Source: Fibrobacter succinogenes
GTDB taxonomy: Bacteria > Fibrobacterota > Fibrobacteria > Fibrobacterales > Fibrobacteraceae
DNA length: 40,267 nt
Assembly: GCA_902768715.1 (NCBI GenBank)
Contig: CACXMH010000034.1
Span: 1-40,267 of the forward strand
Direction: 5' to 3'
A program made the position numbers and the translations under genes. Below, one piece after another: positions 1 to 7,835 of this stretch. Below the pieces are notes generated by a model, which was not told the DNA's origin, did no database searches, and was given only the letters and a program-made list of their open reading frames with translations. Numbering within the stretch: the stretch's first letter is position 1; every line of letters starts with the position of its first letter.

Positions 1-1
1 C

Positions 2-1027
2 CGCGCCGCAACGCTGAAGGAACTCATGCGCATCTACGACATGATGGGCGTGGGCTTTGACCACTACACCGGCGAATCCTTCTTCGAAGACAAGATTCCG
101 GCCATTCTCGATGAACTCCGCGAAAAGAACCTGATGGTCAAAAGCCAGGACCTGGACGTGGTGATGCTGGACGAATTTGACCTGAACCCCTGCCTAATCC
201 GCAAGAGCGACGGTTCTACGCTGTACGCGACCCGCGACCTCGCCGCCGCATGCTACCGCAAGAAGGAATACAACTTCGACAAGTGCCTCTACGTGGTGGA
301 CCTGGGGCAGGCGCTCCACTTCAAGCAGGTGTTCCACGTTTTGAAGAAGATGGGCCGCGAATGGTACAAGGACATGTACCACATTCCGTTCGGCGTGATC
401 CTGCAGCTGGTGGACGGCAAGTGGGAAAAGGGCAAGACCCGCACGGGTACCGCAAGCCTGCTGCGCGACGTGATTGAAGCCGCCCAGAAGAAGATTCTCG
501 AATTCATCGACCAGAAGAATCCGAACCTCGAAAACAAGGAACTCATCGCCCGCCAGATCGGCATTAGCGCCCTTACCTTCAACGACCTCAAGAACAGCCG
601 CCTGAAGGACGTGCGTTTCGATTGGGATGCCGTAATGAGCTTCGAAGGCGATACCGGTCCGTATGTGCAGAACGCCCACGTGCGCCTCTGCAGCATTATG
701 CGCAAGGCCGGCATTGAACGTGCCGACCTCGCCGCCGCAATCAAGGACGTGAACTTCGCTGAACTCGGCGACGATGCCGCTTACAGCCTCATCAACATTC
801 TGTCGAAGAAGGGCAAGAAGATTCTGGATGCAGTCGCCGGAGACGAACCGAGCGTGCTCGCCCAGTACGCCTTGGAAATCGCAGAAGCAGCCCACAAGTT
901 CATTCACGAAGACCGCGTGCTTGGCAGCGCCGAAGAAAAGTCCCGTCTGTTCCTGGTTCAGGCAACACAGATCGTGCTGGAAAACGTGCTCGACCTGCTC
1001 GGACTCTTCCCGATTAGGCAGATGTAA
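2..1027 (+). CDS. argS: Arginyl-tRNA synthetase, C-terminal part (5' partial)
   Basis: Charges tRNA-Arg with arginine in the cytoplasm (class I synthetase). The reading frame is open from the left edge, so the N-terminal half, including the HIGH motif, lies outside the window and about 340 residues remain. The visible part has the end of the Rossmann domain (YATRDLAAACYR), a degenerate KMSKS loop (KGKTRTGTASLLRDVI), the family motif TGPYVQNAHVRLCSIMRKAG, and a DALR-type all-helical anticodon-binding domain ending LLGLFPIRQM. The ATG at 26 is internal, not the start. The last 14 bases overlap the convergent aminopeptidase gene, so there is no room for a separate terminator. The identification is firm; only the 5' end is missing. 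Confidence 0.95.
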   Translation, partial: RAATLKELMRIYDMMGVGFDHYTGESFFEDKIPAILDELREKNLMVKSQDLDVVMLDEFDLNPCLIRKSDGSTLYATRDLAAACYRKKEYNFDKCLYVVDLGQALHFKQVFHVLKKMGREWYKDMYHIPFGVILQLVDGKWEKGKTRTGTASLLRDVIEAAQKKILEFIDQKNPNLENKELIARQIGISALTFNDLKNSRLKDVRFDWDAVMSFEGDTGPYVQNAHVRLCSIMRKAGIERADLAAAIKDVNFAELGDDAAYSLINILSKKGKKILDAVAGDEPSVLAQYALEIAEAAHKFIHEDRVLGSAEEKSRLFLVQATQIVLENVLDLLGLFPIRQM

Positions 1028-2135
1028 GTCTATCGGGATTCAAGCACTTTAGTTCATCAACGACGAACAAGCCGTCCTTGCGGATAAGCTTGTCGTCGAA
1101 CCAAATTTCGCCACCGCCATATTCTGGGCGCATAATCAGCACCAGATCCCAATGGATAGAACTGACGTTCCCGTTAGGCGCTTCTTCGTAGCAGCGGCCC
1201 GGAGTAAAGTGTATAGAACCCGCAATCTTTTCGTCAAAGAGAATGTCACACATGGGTGCGTTCACAAACGGGTTAAAGCCAATAGCAAATTCCCCAACAT
1301 AACGAGCCCCCTCATCGGTATCGAACAAGGCGTTCATGGCCACATTGTCACCGGATTCGCAAGTGGCGTTCACAATCTTCCCGTCCTTGAATTCCAGGCG
1401 GATATTGCTGAAATACTTGCCGTCGTAAAGGGTGGGCGTATTGTACTGAATGACTCCGTTTACACTGTTCCGAACCGGGGCCGTATAGACTTCGCCATCG
1501 GGGATATTCATGTTGCCGCAGCAGGGGATAGCCGGAATGTCCTTGATGCTAAACGTCAAGTCCGTGCCCTTGGCCACAAGGCGCACCTTGTCGGTACGGT
1601 TCATGAGGTCCACCAGGTTCTGGGCGGCCCTGGCCATCTTCGGGTAATCGGCCAGGCAGGCTTCAAAGTAGAAGTCCTCAAATGCTTCCGTGCTCATCTT
1701 GGCGCCCTGGGCCATGGAAGGGTTCGGCCAGCGGAGCACGCACCAACGGGTCTTATCCACACGGTAGTTCAGAACTGGGTCCGTAATCTTGCGGTAACTG
1801 AGCATTTTGGCGCTGTCGATATCGCAATTTTCCAAAGCGTTGTCAGCCCCACGGATGGCGATATAGGCCTGCATTTTCTGCATCTCGGCCAGAGCCAGGT
1901 CCGCCTGGAGTTTCATCTGTTCTTCGGTAGCGGACTTGATCATTTCGCGACGGACTCGCCCGCGGTAGTTGTGCACAAAGGCATTTCCACCTACTTTAGC
2001 CACAGCCTTCACCAGTTCCGTAGAGACTTCGTCCGGAGTGTCCGTGGTCTCAATGAGGATATTCTCCCCCGCTTTAAGCCCGATGGCATTGTTAATTAGA
2101 TTCTCTGCAAGTTTTGTAATTCTTGGATCTGTCAT
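1014..2135 (-). CDS. M29-family metal-dependent aminopeptidase
   Basis: A 373-residue cytosolic exopeptidase of the AmpS/AmpT/PepS (M29) family, which removes N-terminal residues using a two-metal centre. The expected metal ligands can be placed: Glu215 (DGEVYTAP), Glu282 (GEFAIGFNP), His309 (GSIHFTPG), Tyr316 (RCYEEA), His328 and Asp330 (SSIHWDL). The N-terminal part (GLKAGENILIETTD) is also typical. The length is about 35 residues shorter than the usual 410. The start ATG is preceded by AGAGGAATAAA, a good ribosome-binding site. The gene converges on argS with a 14-bp overlap and stands alone. The family call is firm; the substrate is unknown. Confidence 0.9.
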   Translation of the reverse strand: MTDPRITKLAENLINNAIGLKAGENILIETTDTPDEVSTELVKAVAKVGGNAFVHNYRGRVRREMIKSATEEQMKLQADLALAEMQKMQAYIAIRGADNALENCDIDSAKMLSYRKITDPVLNYRVDKTRWCVLRWPNPSMAQGAKMSTEAFEDFYFEACLADYPKMARAAQNLVDLMNRTDKVRLVAKGTDLTFSIKDIPAIPCCGNMNIPDGEVYTAPVRNSVNGVIQYNTPTLYDGKYFSNIRLEFKDGKIVNATCESGDNVAMNALFDTDEGARYVGEFAIGFNPFVNAPMCDILFDEKIAGSIHFTPGRCYEEAPNGNVSSIHWDLVLIMRPEYGGGEIWFDDKLIRKDGLFVVDELKCLNPDRLTSA

Positions 2136-2266
2136 TTTATTCCTCTATTTTCAAATAGCTTTTCAACTAGTTTTTGAAGCTTTTATCAAGACTTGGGCCT
2201 GGTTTGGCGCCAAGGGCGCAACTATAAGAACCCACAACTCATTACTCATTACTCACAACTCATCAC
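2136..2266. other. Intergenic region with short palindromes
   Basis: About 130 bp between the aminopeptidase start and the SprT-like stop. It holds a perfect 10-bp palindrome TTGGCGCCAA (2204-2213), a small hairpin CTATTT-TC-AAATAG just upstream of the aminopeptidase ribosome-binding site, and the beginning of a heptanucleotide repeat array. No ORF or clear promoter box was recognised. Confidence 0.5.
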
Positions 2267-2275
2267 TCACAACTC
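2234..2275. repeat. Heptanucleotide repeat array, word A..ACTC
   Basis: Six consecutive 7-mers with the pattern A(CA/TT/TC)ACTC, for example ACAACTC and ATTACTC, in exact 7-base register. The array runs into the last codons and stop of the SprT-like gene (stop at 2267-2269). It is one of six period-7 arrays in the window. Confidence 0.75.
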
Positions 2276-3079
2276 TTTCCCTCGGCGCATGGCACGGATG
2301 TTCCTGGGCAGAACCTCCTTATGCCACTTTATCCACTCGTCAAAATAGATATAGCGCTTTTCACGCTGACGGAACTGCCGACCGTGAACCACCCGGCGGC
2401 CATTGCGCTCCTCCACAGGAATCACCACATGGAGGCACTCGTGATAGACAACTCCTGCAACGGCATAAAACGGGCAGTTCTTGGCATCGTAGCCCTTGCT
2501 GATACTGATTAAGTGAAAGTTTTCGCCCGTCAGAGGGTCTTTACGCATAGAGTGAAAACTAAGGCCACCTACCCTGTTGCTCCAGGTAATCCGGCAAGTC
2601 AGTTCGCCATTGAAATAAGTATCATTGACCGCAGCAAGCACCTGGTTCAAATCGTGATAGGTCCCCTTGGGACGTATGGGCGGGATTCTGCCGCGGGACT
2701 CCAAGGTCTTTTCACCTTTGTCCGCCAGCACCTGGTCCACCACCGCCCAAAAGCGATTCACCAGTTCTTTGATGATAAGCTTATTCTTCTGCGTCTTGCG
2801 ACGTATGGCATGCTCCGCCCATTCGGCAGCAATTTCACGAGCCTGGGCAAATTCTGGAGCCTTCATATACCCCGGCAAGAGCACCTCCGGATGACCGAAC
2901 AAGAAGCCCCCTACACAGCGGATGCTCTTTTTCATGCGGGGGTTGTACTTGAAAGTCACCAGGCCATTTTCGGAACTTTCGGCCGAGATTTTCTTGACCG
3001 CAGACTCATAGGCCTGGGATGCCGCCGAACCGAAAAGGTCCAGCTGGCCAAACAAATCCATCTGTCCCTCGCCCATCAT
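2267..3079 (-). CDS. SprT-like zinc metallopeptidase with tandem sliding-clamp-type motifs
   Basis: A 270-residue protein whose C-terminal part matches the SprT/SPRTN protease fold: HECLH at 213-217 is the HExxH zinc site with catalytic Glu214, and VHGRQF at 231-236 supplies the third His in the HGxxF context usual for the family. The middle (res. 80-160) is helical. The N-terminus holds QMDLF (6-10) and QLDLF (12-16); both fit the bacterial beta-clamp binding consensus QL[S/D/N]LF. The ORF begins ATGATG and overlaps the upstream YkgJ-like stop (ATGA), so translation is probably coupled. A second possible start, Met7, has a GAGGG site before it; it would remove Gln6 but keep QLDLF. A role in DNA-protein crosslink repair is an inference. 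Confidence 0.75.
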   Translation of the reverse strand: MMGEGQMDLFGQLDLFGSAASQAYESAVKKISAESSENGLVTFKYNPRMKKSIRCVGGFLFGHPEVLLPGYMKAPEFAQAREIAAEWAEHAIRRKTQKNKLIIKELVNRFWAVVDQVLADKGEKTLESRGRIPPIRPKGTYHDLNQVLAAVNDTYFNGELTCRITWSNRVGGLSFHSMRKDPLTGENFHLISISKGYDAKNCPFYAVAGVVYHECLHVVIPVEERNGRRVVHGRQFRQREKRYIYFDEWIKWHKEVLPRNIRAMRRGKEL

Positions 3080-3828
3080 GAGAAGAGTCCCTCATAAAGG
3101 TTCATGGACAGTAGCCCTCCGAAATAGCTTTCGGGCAATTCCAAATCAGCGTAATGCTCCGAAATTCCGCACAGGGCCTCTTCGATATGGTCCGGCATAT
3201 ATACCACAAAACTTTCGTTCTTTTCGGTCTGCAAATATTCCGGCACACAGTATTTCGGGAGCGTTTCGCTAAAGTACATACGGCACGACACCGGACGCAA
3301 GGGGTAAATTCCGCAATCCCCTTGAGGCGTGGAGAATGGGCACGCCTTCCACTGGGAAAAATAATCATGGAGTGCCCTATCTTCGGCATCATCCTCGGAA
3401 TCAGACTCCGCCAAGCGCTTGCCCAAGAGACCTTCAAACAATTTTGCCCGAATTTGACAGTCTTCCATAATGGACAGAAAGTCGTCTCGATGTCTCAAAC
3501 TAGAATACAGGTAAACAAGTTCAAAAGGCTCTACAGACATGGGGTAATGGTGGCAGCAATTCCCGCAAGAAGGACCGCACTTGATTCCATTCTTATGCTG
3601 GGGCAATACAGCCTCCAGATAGAGGGAATAGGCCCTGTGGTAGTCTTTGGCAAAATCTACAATCATGGGAATCTGCACCGCCAAGTTGTCTGGACCGACC
3701 GCAGATTTCCGTCCAAGAGATTGCGCAACAAAATCGAGGCGGTCCCGCTCCTTGGACAAGAGCTGCCCGAGCCTACTCACCGCATTGGTGTACGCCCTGG
3801 TCGGGAAGTATTCCTCGCACAAACTCAT
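3076..3828 (-). CDS. YkgJ-family zinc/iron-chelating cysteine-cluster protein
   Basis: A protein of about 250 residues with the CxxxCxxCC cluster (CGPSCGNCCHHYP) and a second C...C..YPLRPVSC segment, the signature of the YkgJ (Fe/Zn-chelating) family. The biochemical role is unknown. The longest frame starts with GTG at 3864, but I prefer the ATG at 3826-3828: it lies exactly 5 nt after a TATATTTG box, the same arrangement as cimA, suggesting a leaderless mRNA. No Shine-Dalgarno sequence is visible before either start. The stop overlaps the SprT-like start by 4 bp (ATGA), giving a two-gene operon. The family is secure; the start is an inference. Confidence 0.75.
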   Translation of the reverse strand: MSLCEEYFPTRAYTNAVSRLGQLLSKERDRLDFVAQSLGRKSAVGPDNLAVQIPMIVDFAKDYHRAYSLYLEAVLPQHKNGIKCGPSCGNCCHHYPMSVEPFELVYLYSSLRHRDDFLSIMEDCQIRAKLFEGLLGKRLAESDSEDDAEDRALHDYFSQWKACPFSTPQGDCGIYPLRPVSCRMYFSETLPKYCVPEYLQTEKNESFVVYMPDHIEEALCGISEHYADLELPESYFGGLLSMNLYEGLFS

Positions 3829-3833
3829 GCCAC

Positions 3834-3841
3834 CAAATATA
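3834..3841 (-). promoter_or_regulatory. -7/-10 box of the YkgJ-SprT operon (TATATTTG, N5, ATG)
   Basis: Read on the minus strand, TATATTTG is followed by GTGGC and then ATG. A weak -35-like GTGAAA lies 17 bases upstream. With normal spacing, transcription would begin at or next to the ATG, so the mRNA would be leaderless. Confidence 0.45.
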
Positions 3842-3975
3842 TTTACTTCGGCAGATGATTTCACGTTTTCTTGTCAAAAACGGCATTTTCACTATAAAAA
3901 CAGCGAAAAAACGGATTTTCGCCCCAAAAAAGAGGAAAAAGGATAGATTTGTGTTCTTTTTTGTAAGAAGAAAGT

Positions 3976-3983
3976 TATCTTTA
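3976..3983 (+). promoter_or_regulatory. Putative -7/-10 box (TATCTTTA) of the lipoprotein/GGDEF operon
   Basis: TATCTTTA lies 28 bases before the ATG at 4012, in an A/T-rich divergent intergenic region (3865-4011). It resembles the TAnnTTTG boxes before other genes here. There is no convincing Shine-Dalgarno sequence before the ATG apart from a distant AAAGGA. The predicted leader is about 20-25 nt. Confidence 0.4.
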
Positions 3984-4011
3984 CAAAGGACTAGAACACC
4001 TAGAATGACCT

Positions 4012-5373
4012 ATGAAAATAAAACTTCTAATCTGTTTCTTATGCGCGCTGATTCTAGGGATTGCAGGCTGCAACCTGTTTAATCCCACGGGTTCGGCGAA
4101 TATTGATTCTGGTGATGCCAACGCACTGACGTACGAGGGCTATCAAAAATTCCGCGCAAACGACTACGGCGAAGCGGAATACTATTTCAGAAAAGCCATC
4201 GAAGCGGACTCAAGCCACTCGGAAGCATGGTACGGTCTAGCTAAAGCCATCCTAAATCTTCAAGGGATAAACTCCTTTGAACTTCTCAAGTATGTCAATA
4301 CCGATGGTGAACGGTCCACCATGCCCATATCAAAAATGGACGATGAAACCGCCTCTAGATACCAAGGCAATATCGATGCCGTCATTGACTTCGTCAGACT
4401 ATTCATAAATTACGACACCACAGGAAAACTCGACGGAGTCATCAATTACAAGAAGATTTCCGACAGTTACATGCTCCTGCAAATGTTCAAGACCATGCTA
4501 CTTCTCCGTAAGGTAATGCCAAACATCCCAGCCTGCGCCAACATTGACCCAAGAACAGGCGCAGCCGAATGCAGCCTCGGAGATATTCTCAACGGACTAC
4601 ACGGGAACATGTCAATAGATGTCTTGAATTCTCTTAACGAGACCTTCACGACATGCGCCAACAATCCAGACGCAATGGGATCCGTAGCAAGCCAGTTCCT
4701 ACCCGGTTTCGGCGACATGCTTTCTCCCGAGGGCAAAAAGGTAACCACAAGCGCCTCCTGCGACGCCATGAGGAGCATCACCACTACATCTGACAACCCC
4801 GAAGAAAACGAGAAAGCTCTATCTACGGTAATTTCTTTTTCAGGGTACAGCCAATCGGTCGATGAAGACGGAGATGGATGCAATGACGAGGAAATCATCG
4901 ACGGGCAGGACAACGACGGCGATGGCGAAATCGACGAAGACCCCAGGGACCAGTCGGACCAATTCTCCTACGATGAAATGGCAATTGCCAGAAATGCGAT
5001 TACCCATCAAACGGGTGCAGCAAACCTGCTCATCATCACCTCTGTCGCCCCAAACGGCAAATATGAAAATGTAGATATTGATATGGACGGAAGAAAGGCT
5101 GAAAGCGATGAATGGGAATTCGTCTATTCCGAATACCAGAGAAGGGTTGAAAACAACAACCACAGATTCAAGTTCGCCGAAAAGCTGGTATTCAATCCCC
5201 GAGGCCTGCCTTTTGAAACCTTTATGGAAAAGAAACTGGCCGTTGCCAAGGACTACGAGGGCAAATACAGTCTTAAATACCGAAAAGAGACTATTGGTGG
5301 ATGCTGGGTCAACTATTCTCAAGAAGACTTTCTCAAGGCTCTTGAGGCACAAAGAGTGAGGTTCGAAGAATGA
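4012..5373 (+). CDS. TPR-containing lipoprotein with calcium-binding-like DxDGDG repeats
   Basis: A 453-residue predicted lipoprotein: basic start MKIK, hydrophobic segment, and lipobox GIAGC with Cys20. Residues about 37-75 look like a TPR unit (YEGYQKFRANDYGEAEYYFRKAIE). Residues about 284-310 hold DEDGDGCND and DNDGDGEIDED, acidic loops like those of thrombospondin type 3 or dockerin repeats that usually bind calcium; a third acidic stretch (DIDMDG) follows. No enzyme domain was recognised. Its stop overlaps the start of the next gene by ATGA, so it is the first gene of an operon with a PorV-like barrel and a diguanylate cyclase. It is likely an envelope assembly or scaffold protein, which is inference. 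Confidence 0.75.
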   Translation: MKIKLLICFLCALILGIAGCNLFNPTGSANIDSGDANALTYEGYQKFRANDYGEAEYYFRKAIEADSSHSEAWYGLAKAILNLQGINSFELLKYVNTDGERSTMPISKMDDETASRYQGNIDAVIDFVRLFINYDTTGKLDGVINYKKISDSYMLLQMFKTMLLLRKVMPNIPACANIDPRTGAAECSLGDILNGLHGNMSIDVLNSLNETFTTCANNPDAMGSVASQFLPGFGDMLSPEGKKVTTSASCDAMRSITTTSDNPEENEKALSTVISFSGYSQSVDEDGDGCNDEEIIDGQDNDGDGEIDEDPRDQSDQFSYDEMAIARNAITHQTGAANLLIITSVAPNGKYENVDIDMDGRKAESDEWEFVYSEYQRRVENNNHRFKFAEKLVFNPRGLPFETFMEKKLAVAKDYEGKYSLKYRKETIGGCWVNYSQEDFLKALEAQRVRFEE

Positions 5374-6617
5374 AACGCCTCGTCATTTATTTAACCTTGT
5401 GCCTCGTTTCCTGTGCTTTGGCACTCAAGGCGCCTACCCATCATTCCCTTCGCGCCGAAGCCATGGGTAATGCCCATGTGGCCGTTGTCGATGACAAGGA
5501 AGCCATCTACTTCAACTACGCCGGTCTAACCCAAATCAACAAGCTCGGCAACTACGACAAGTTCCCCGAAACGGGCTACTACCCCAGAAACTTCGGCGAC
5601 ATGCGTCTAAACCTGGGTGGTGCAGGGCCTTTCGAAACCTATTTCCACACCTATAACGTAGCCAAGGATCTACAGAGTATATACCAAGGGGCATCCAACG
5701 AAGCTGCCGCCAACGGGCTCAAGGCGTCATCGGTCTTGATGGACTCCCTGTCTGCCCATCCTGAGCTGATGCACAAGGTAAACAGCTACGACCACAAGAG
5801 CTTAGCCATGAAGCTCAAGTTCGATGCAGAACTCGCCTTTCATGGTATCGGCGGTGCAGTCTGGGTAGATGCAAATGTTGCCCCCTACCTGGATGCAGGC
5901 ATCATCCTCCCCAACATGGGAATCGACACTTTCTATGTGGATGGAGTTGTCCAGGGCGGTATATCTTACGGATTTACCGACAAGCTTTCTGTTGGTTTCG
6001 GTGCAAAAGCAGTCAAGCGTCACAAGGTAGAAATGCTGACCATCGACATCTTGAATTATGACACCATGCAAGACACCCTTGAAGACCGTTACCACGACGC
6101 GACGGATCATATTTTTGATTTCAATTCCATTTCCATGGGTATCGATCTTGGTATCTTGTACCAACTTACCCGCGAAGTTAGGGTGGGTACATCCGTCAGG
6201 GACATTTATTTCAAGGAACTAGCGGGCGACAAGATTACGCCAAACTGGACAGTTGGCGCCAACTACAGCCCGAGATTCTTTAACAAGAATACGGGCTATG
6301 GGCATAAGTTCAACATTGCCATGGACTATGCCGACATTGTGAACAGCACGAACAACTACAAGCCTTTATCCCATATAAATTTCGGTGTAGAAGTTGAACA
6401 AAACCTCATTGCCTGGCCCGGATATTATTACGGAGTCCGAGCTTTGGCCGTCCGTTTATCAGGCGGTTTCAAGGGGGGCTACCCCGCGGCTGGTATTGCA
6501 CTGGAAGCGCTTCAGTTCTTCACGCTTGAATTTGCAACCTGGGCCGAGGAACTGGGTTACTATACCGGCCAAGACGAAGAACGTATCTATATGGTCCAAA
6601 TGAGTTTAGGTTTCTAG
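5370..6617 (+). CDS. PorV/UPF0164-like outer-membrane beta-barrel protein
   Basis: A 415-residue exported protein with signal peptide MKRLVIYLTLCLVSCALA. The mature start, RAEAMGNAHVAVVDDKEAIYFNYAGL, is the typical opening of FadL/PorV-like barrels (MGGA..AxxDD..A.YYNPAGL). The rest alternates short beta-like segments with aromatic residues, and the chain ends in Phe (MVQMSLGF), as barrel proteins usually do. The ATGA overlap with the upstream lipoprotein implies coupled translation; the next gene begins 3 bases after its stop. Fold and location are well supported; cargo or partner is unknown. PorV in type IX secretion is a relative by fold only, and no other type IX gene is seen here. Confidence 0.75.
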   Translation: MKRLVIYLTLCLVSCALALKAPTHHSLRAEAMGNAHVAVVDDKEAIYFNYAGLTQINKLGNYDKFPETGYYPRNFGDMRLNLGGAGPFETYFHTYNVAKDLQSIYQGASNEAAANGLKASSVLMDSLSAHPELMHKVNSYDHKSLAMKLKFDAELAFHGIGGAVWVDANVAPYLDAGIILPNMGIDTFYVDGVVQGGISYGFTDKLSVGFGAKAVKRHKVEMLTIDILNYDTMQDTLEDRYHDATDHIFDFNSISMGIDLGILYQLTREVRVGTSVRDIYFKELAGDKITPNWTVGANYSPRFFNKNTGYGHKFNIAMDYADIVNSTNNYKPLSHINFGVEVEQNLIAWPGYYYGVRALAVRLSGGFKGGYPAAGIALEALQFFTLEFATWAEELGYYTGQDEERIYMVQMSLGF

Positions 6618-6619
6618 CC

Positions 6620-7615
6620 ATGAGTGTAAACGAGCTGGAAACACTGCCCATCTCAAGGGCTCAATTCTTAAAGACTGACATATTTAAAAATGTTTCCTTT
6701 GAGAGTCTAGCCGGCTACTTGCTCAGTTGCAAGAAAATCGAAGCAGAACCAGGAACCCTACTCATAGACCCAAACCAACCTGAACGGCGTCTTCTCGTGT
6801 TACTCGACGGACTGCTAGAAGTGGTGTTGCAGTCCCAGGGAGGAACCTTCACGGACAACATTTTGCCAGGACATTGTGCTGGCGAGATGTCCATCTTTGA
6901 CAACGTGAGGCCCAGTGCCCAAGTTTTCGCCAAAGAAAAAAGTACTCTTCTTGTCGTGGAAGCTGACATCGCTCTCGCCATGCTCAACGCCTCCCACGAT
7001 TTATGCCTGAATTTCTTGCAGCTTTTGAGCAGGAGATTACGCAACAACAATAAGGTCGTTTGCGAAGAGGAATACCACATCCGCTGCATTGAAGAAAACG
7101 CCAAGGTAGATTCTTTGACAGGACTACACAACCGTCGTTGGCTTGAAGAAACTTATACTAGAGAACTCAAGCGTAGTAATGACGGCAATTTCAGTCTGTC
7201 GGCTTTCATGCTGGACATTGACCATTTTAAGAACATCAACGACACCTACGGGCATTTGGCCGGCGACCAAGTTCTTATTGCTGTAGCGCAAGAGATTACC
7301 CGCTGCCTTAGGCCCAGCGACATGCCGGTACGCTACGGAGGCGAAGAATTCACGGTATTCCTGCCCAACACCACTGTAGATAACGCCAAAATCATTGCAG
7401 AAAGATTGCGTGCGGGAGTAGAAAAGATTCGCGTCGCCCTTTCTACTGGCGAAGTGATAACGGTTACCATAAGCGTCGGTTTTACGGAACGGCAAGCCGG
7501 CGACACCGTAGAATCCATCATCAAGCGGGCAGACGACGCCCTTTACCACGCCAAGGAATCAGGCCGCAACCGCGTGTGCCTGAACCTGGGCGAAGATTCC
7601 ATGTTCCTATTCTGA
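6620..7615 (+). CDS. Diguanylate cyclase with N-terminal cyclic-nucleotide-binding-like domain
   Basis: A 331-residue cytosolic protein that should make c-di-GMP from two GTP. Residues about 15-125 form a CRP/cNMP-type beta-roll (PGTLLIDPNQPERRLLVLLDG, then GHCAGEMSIFD); no helix-turn-helix follows. Residues about 163-325 are a GGDEF domain: DSLTGLHNRRWL, DIDHFKNINDTYGH, and the active-site motif GGEEF at 240-244. The product-inhibition I-site RxxD is present as RPSD at 231-234, five residues before GGEEF. The start follows the barrel gene after 2 bases, with no clear ribosome-binding site, so coupling is likely. It probably ties c-di-GMP level to a ligand and to the envelope proteins in its operon (inference). 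Confidence 0.9.
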   Translation: MSVNELETLPISRAQFLKTDIFKNVSFESLAGYLLSCKKIEAEPGTLLIDPNQPERRLLVLLDGLLEVVLQSQGGTFTDNILPGHCAGEMSIFDNVRPSAQVFAKEKSTLLVVEADIALAMLNASHDLCLNFLQLLSRRLRNNNKVVCEEEYHIRCIEENAKVDSLTGLHNRRWLEETYTRELKRSNDGNFSLSAFMLDIDHFKNINDTYGHLAGDQVLIAVAQEITRCLRPSDMPVRYGGEEFTVFLPNTTVDNAKIIAERLRAGVEKIRVALSTGEVITVTISVGFTERQAGDTVESIIKRADDALYHAKESGRNRVCLNLGEDSMFLF

Positions 7616-7617
7616 CC

Positions 7618-7659
7618 GGGCTGGCAGAAAGCATATTGATTCTTACCACCGGCCAGCCC
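7618..7659 (+). terminator. Hairpin after the GGDEF gene, possible terminator
   Basis: GGGCTGGC (7618-7625) pairs perfectly with GCCAGCCC (7652-7659) across a 26-nt loop, directly after the stop codon at 7613-7615. There is no following T tract, so it is not a classical intrinsic terminator on either strand. Confidence 0.35.
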
Positions 7660-7664
7660 TCTCG

Positions 7665-7777
7665 CAACCACGCCTCGTTAATAAACCTAAGCCGAACACA
7701 GCAGAAACAAGTTTACTTGTTTCTATTGTTGAGGCGCCAGTTTATGCGATGTAATCGCAATACGAGGCGTTTGTTGC
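7665..7777. ncRNA. Multibranched inverted-repeat element between GGDEF gene and hisD
   Basis: A long outer stem, GCAAC plus ACGCCTCGT (7665-7679), pairs with ACGAGGCGT plus GTTGC (7762-7777), interrupted by one small internal loop. Inside are two further perfect hairpins: AGAAACAAG/CTTGTTTCT (7703-7724, UUUA loop) and TGCGAT-GTA-ATCGCA (7745-7759). CGCCTC (7672-7677) could alternatively pair with GAGGCG at 7731-7736, so two exclusive folds are possible. The element lies between convergent genes and has no good ORF. It could be a small RNA, a bidirectional 3' element or a MITE-like repeat; the strand is undecided. The remaining sequence to 7835 shows nothing recognisable. Confidence 0.4.
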
Positions 7778-7835
7778 TCACAGAAGCGACCGCAAAGCCT
7801 AAAAACAAGAATAAAAAAAGGTATGACTTCGTTCT

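Noticed and set aside
5370-6617. Part of a type IX secretion system
   Set aside because: Only a PorV-like fold is seen; no PorT, SprA, GldKLMN or C-terminal sorting domain was found in the window.
7665-7777. Possible integron attC site
   Set aside because: The size and inverted-repeat layout fit, but the core-site consensus GTTRRRY is not met at the ends and there is no integrase or cassette array.
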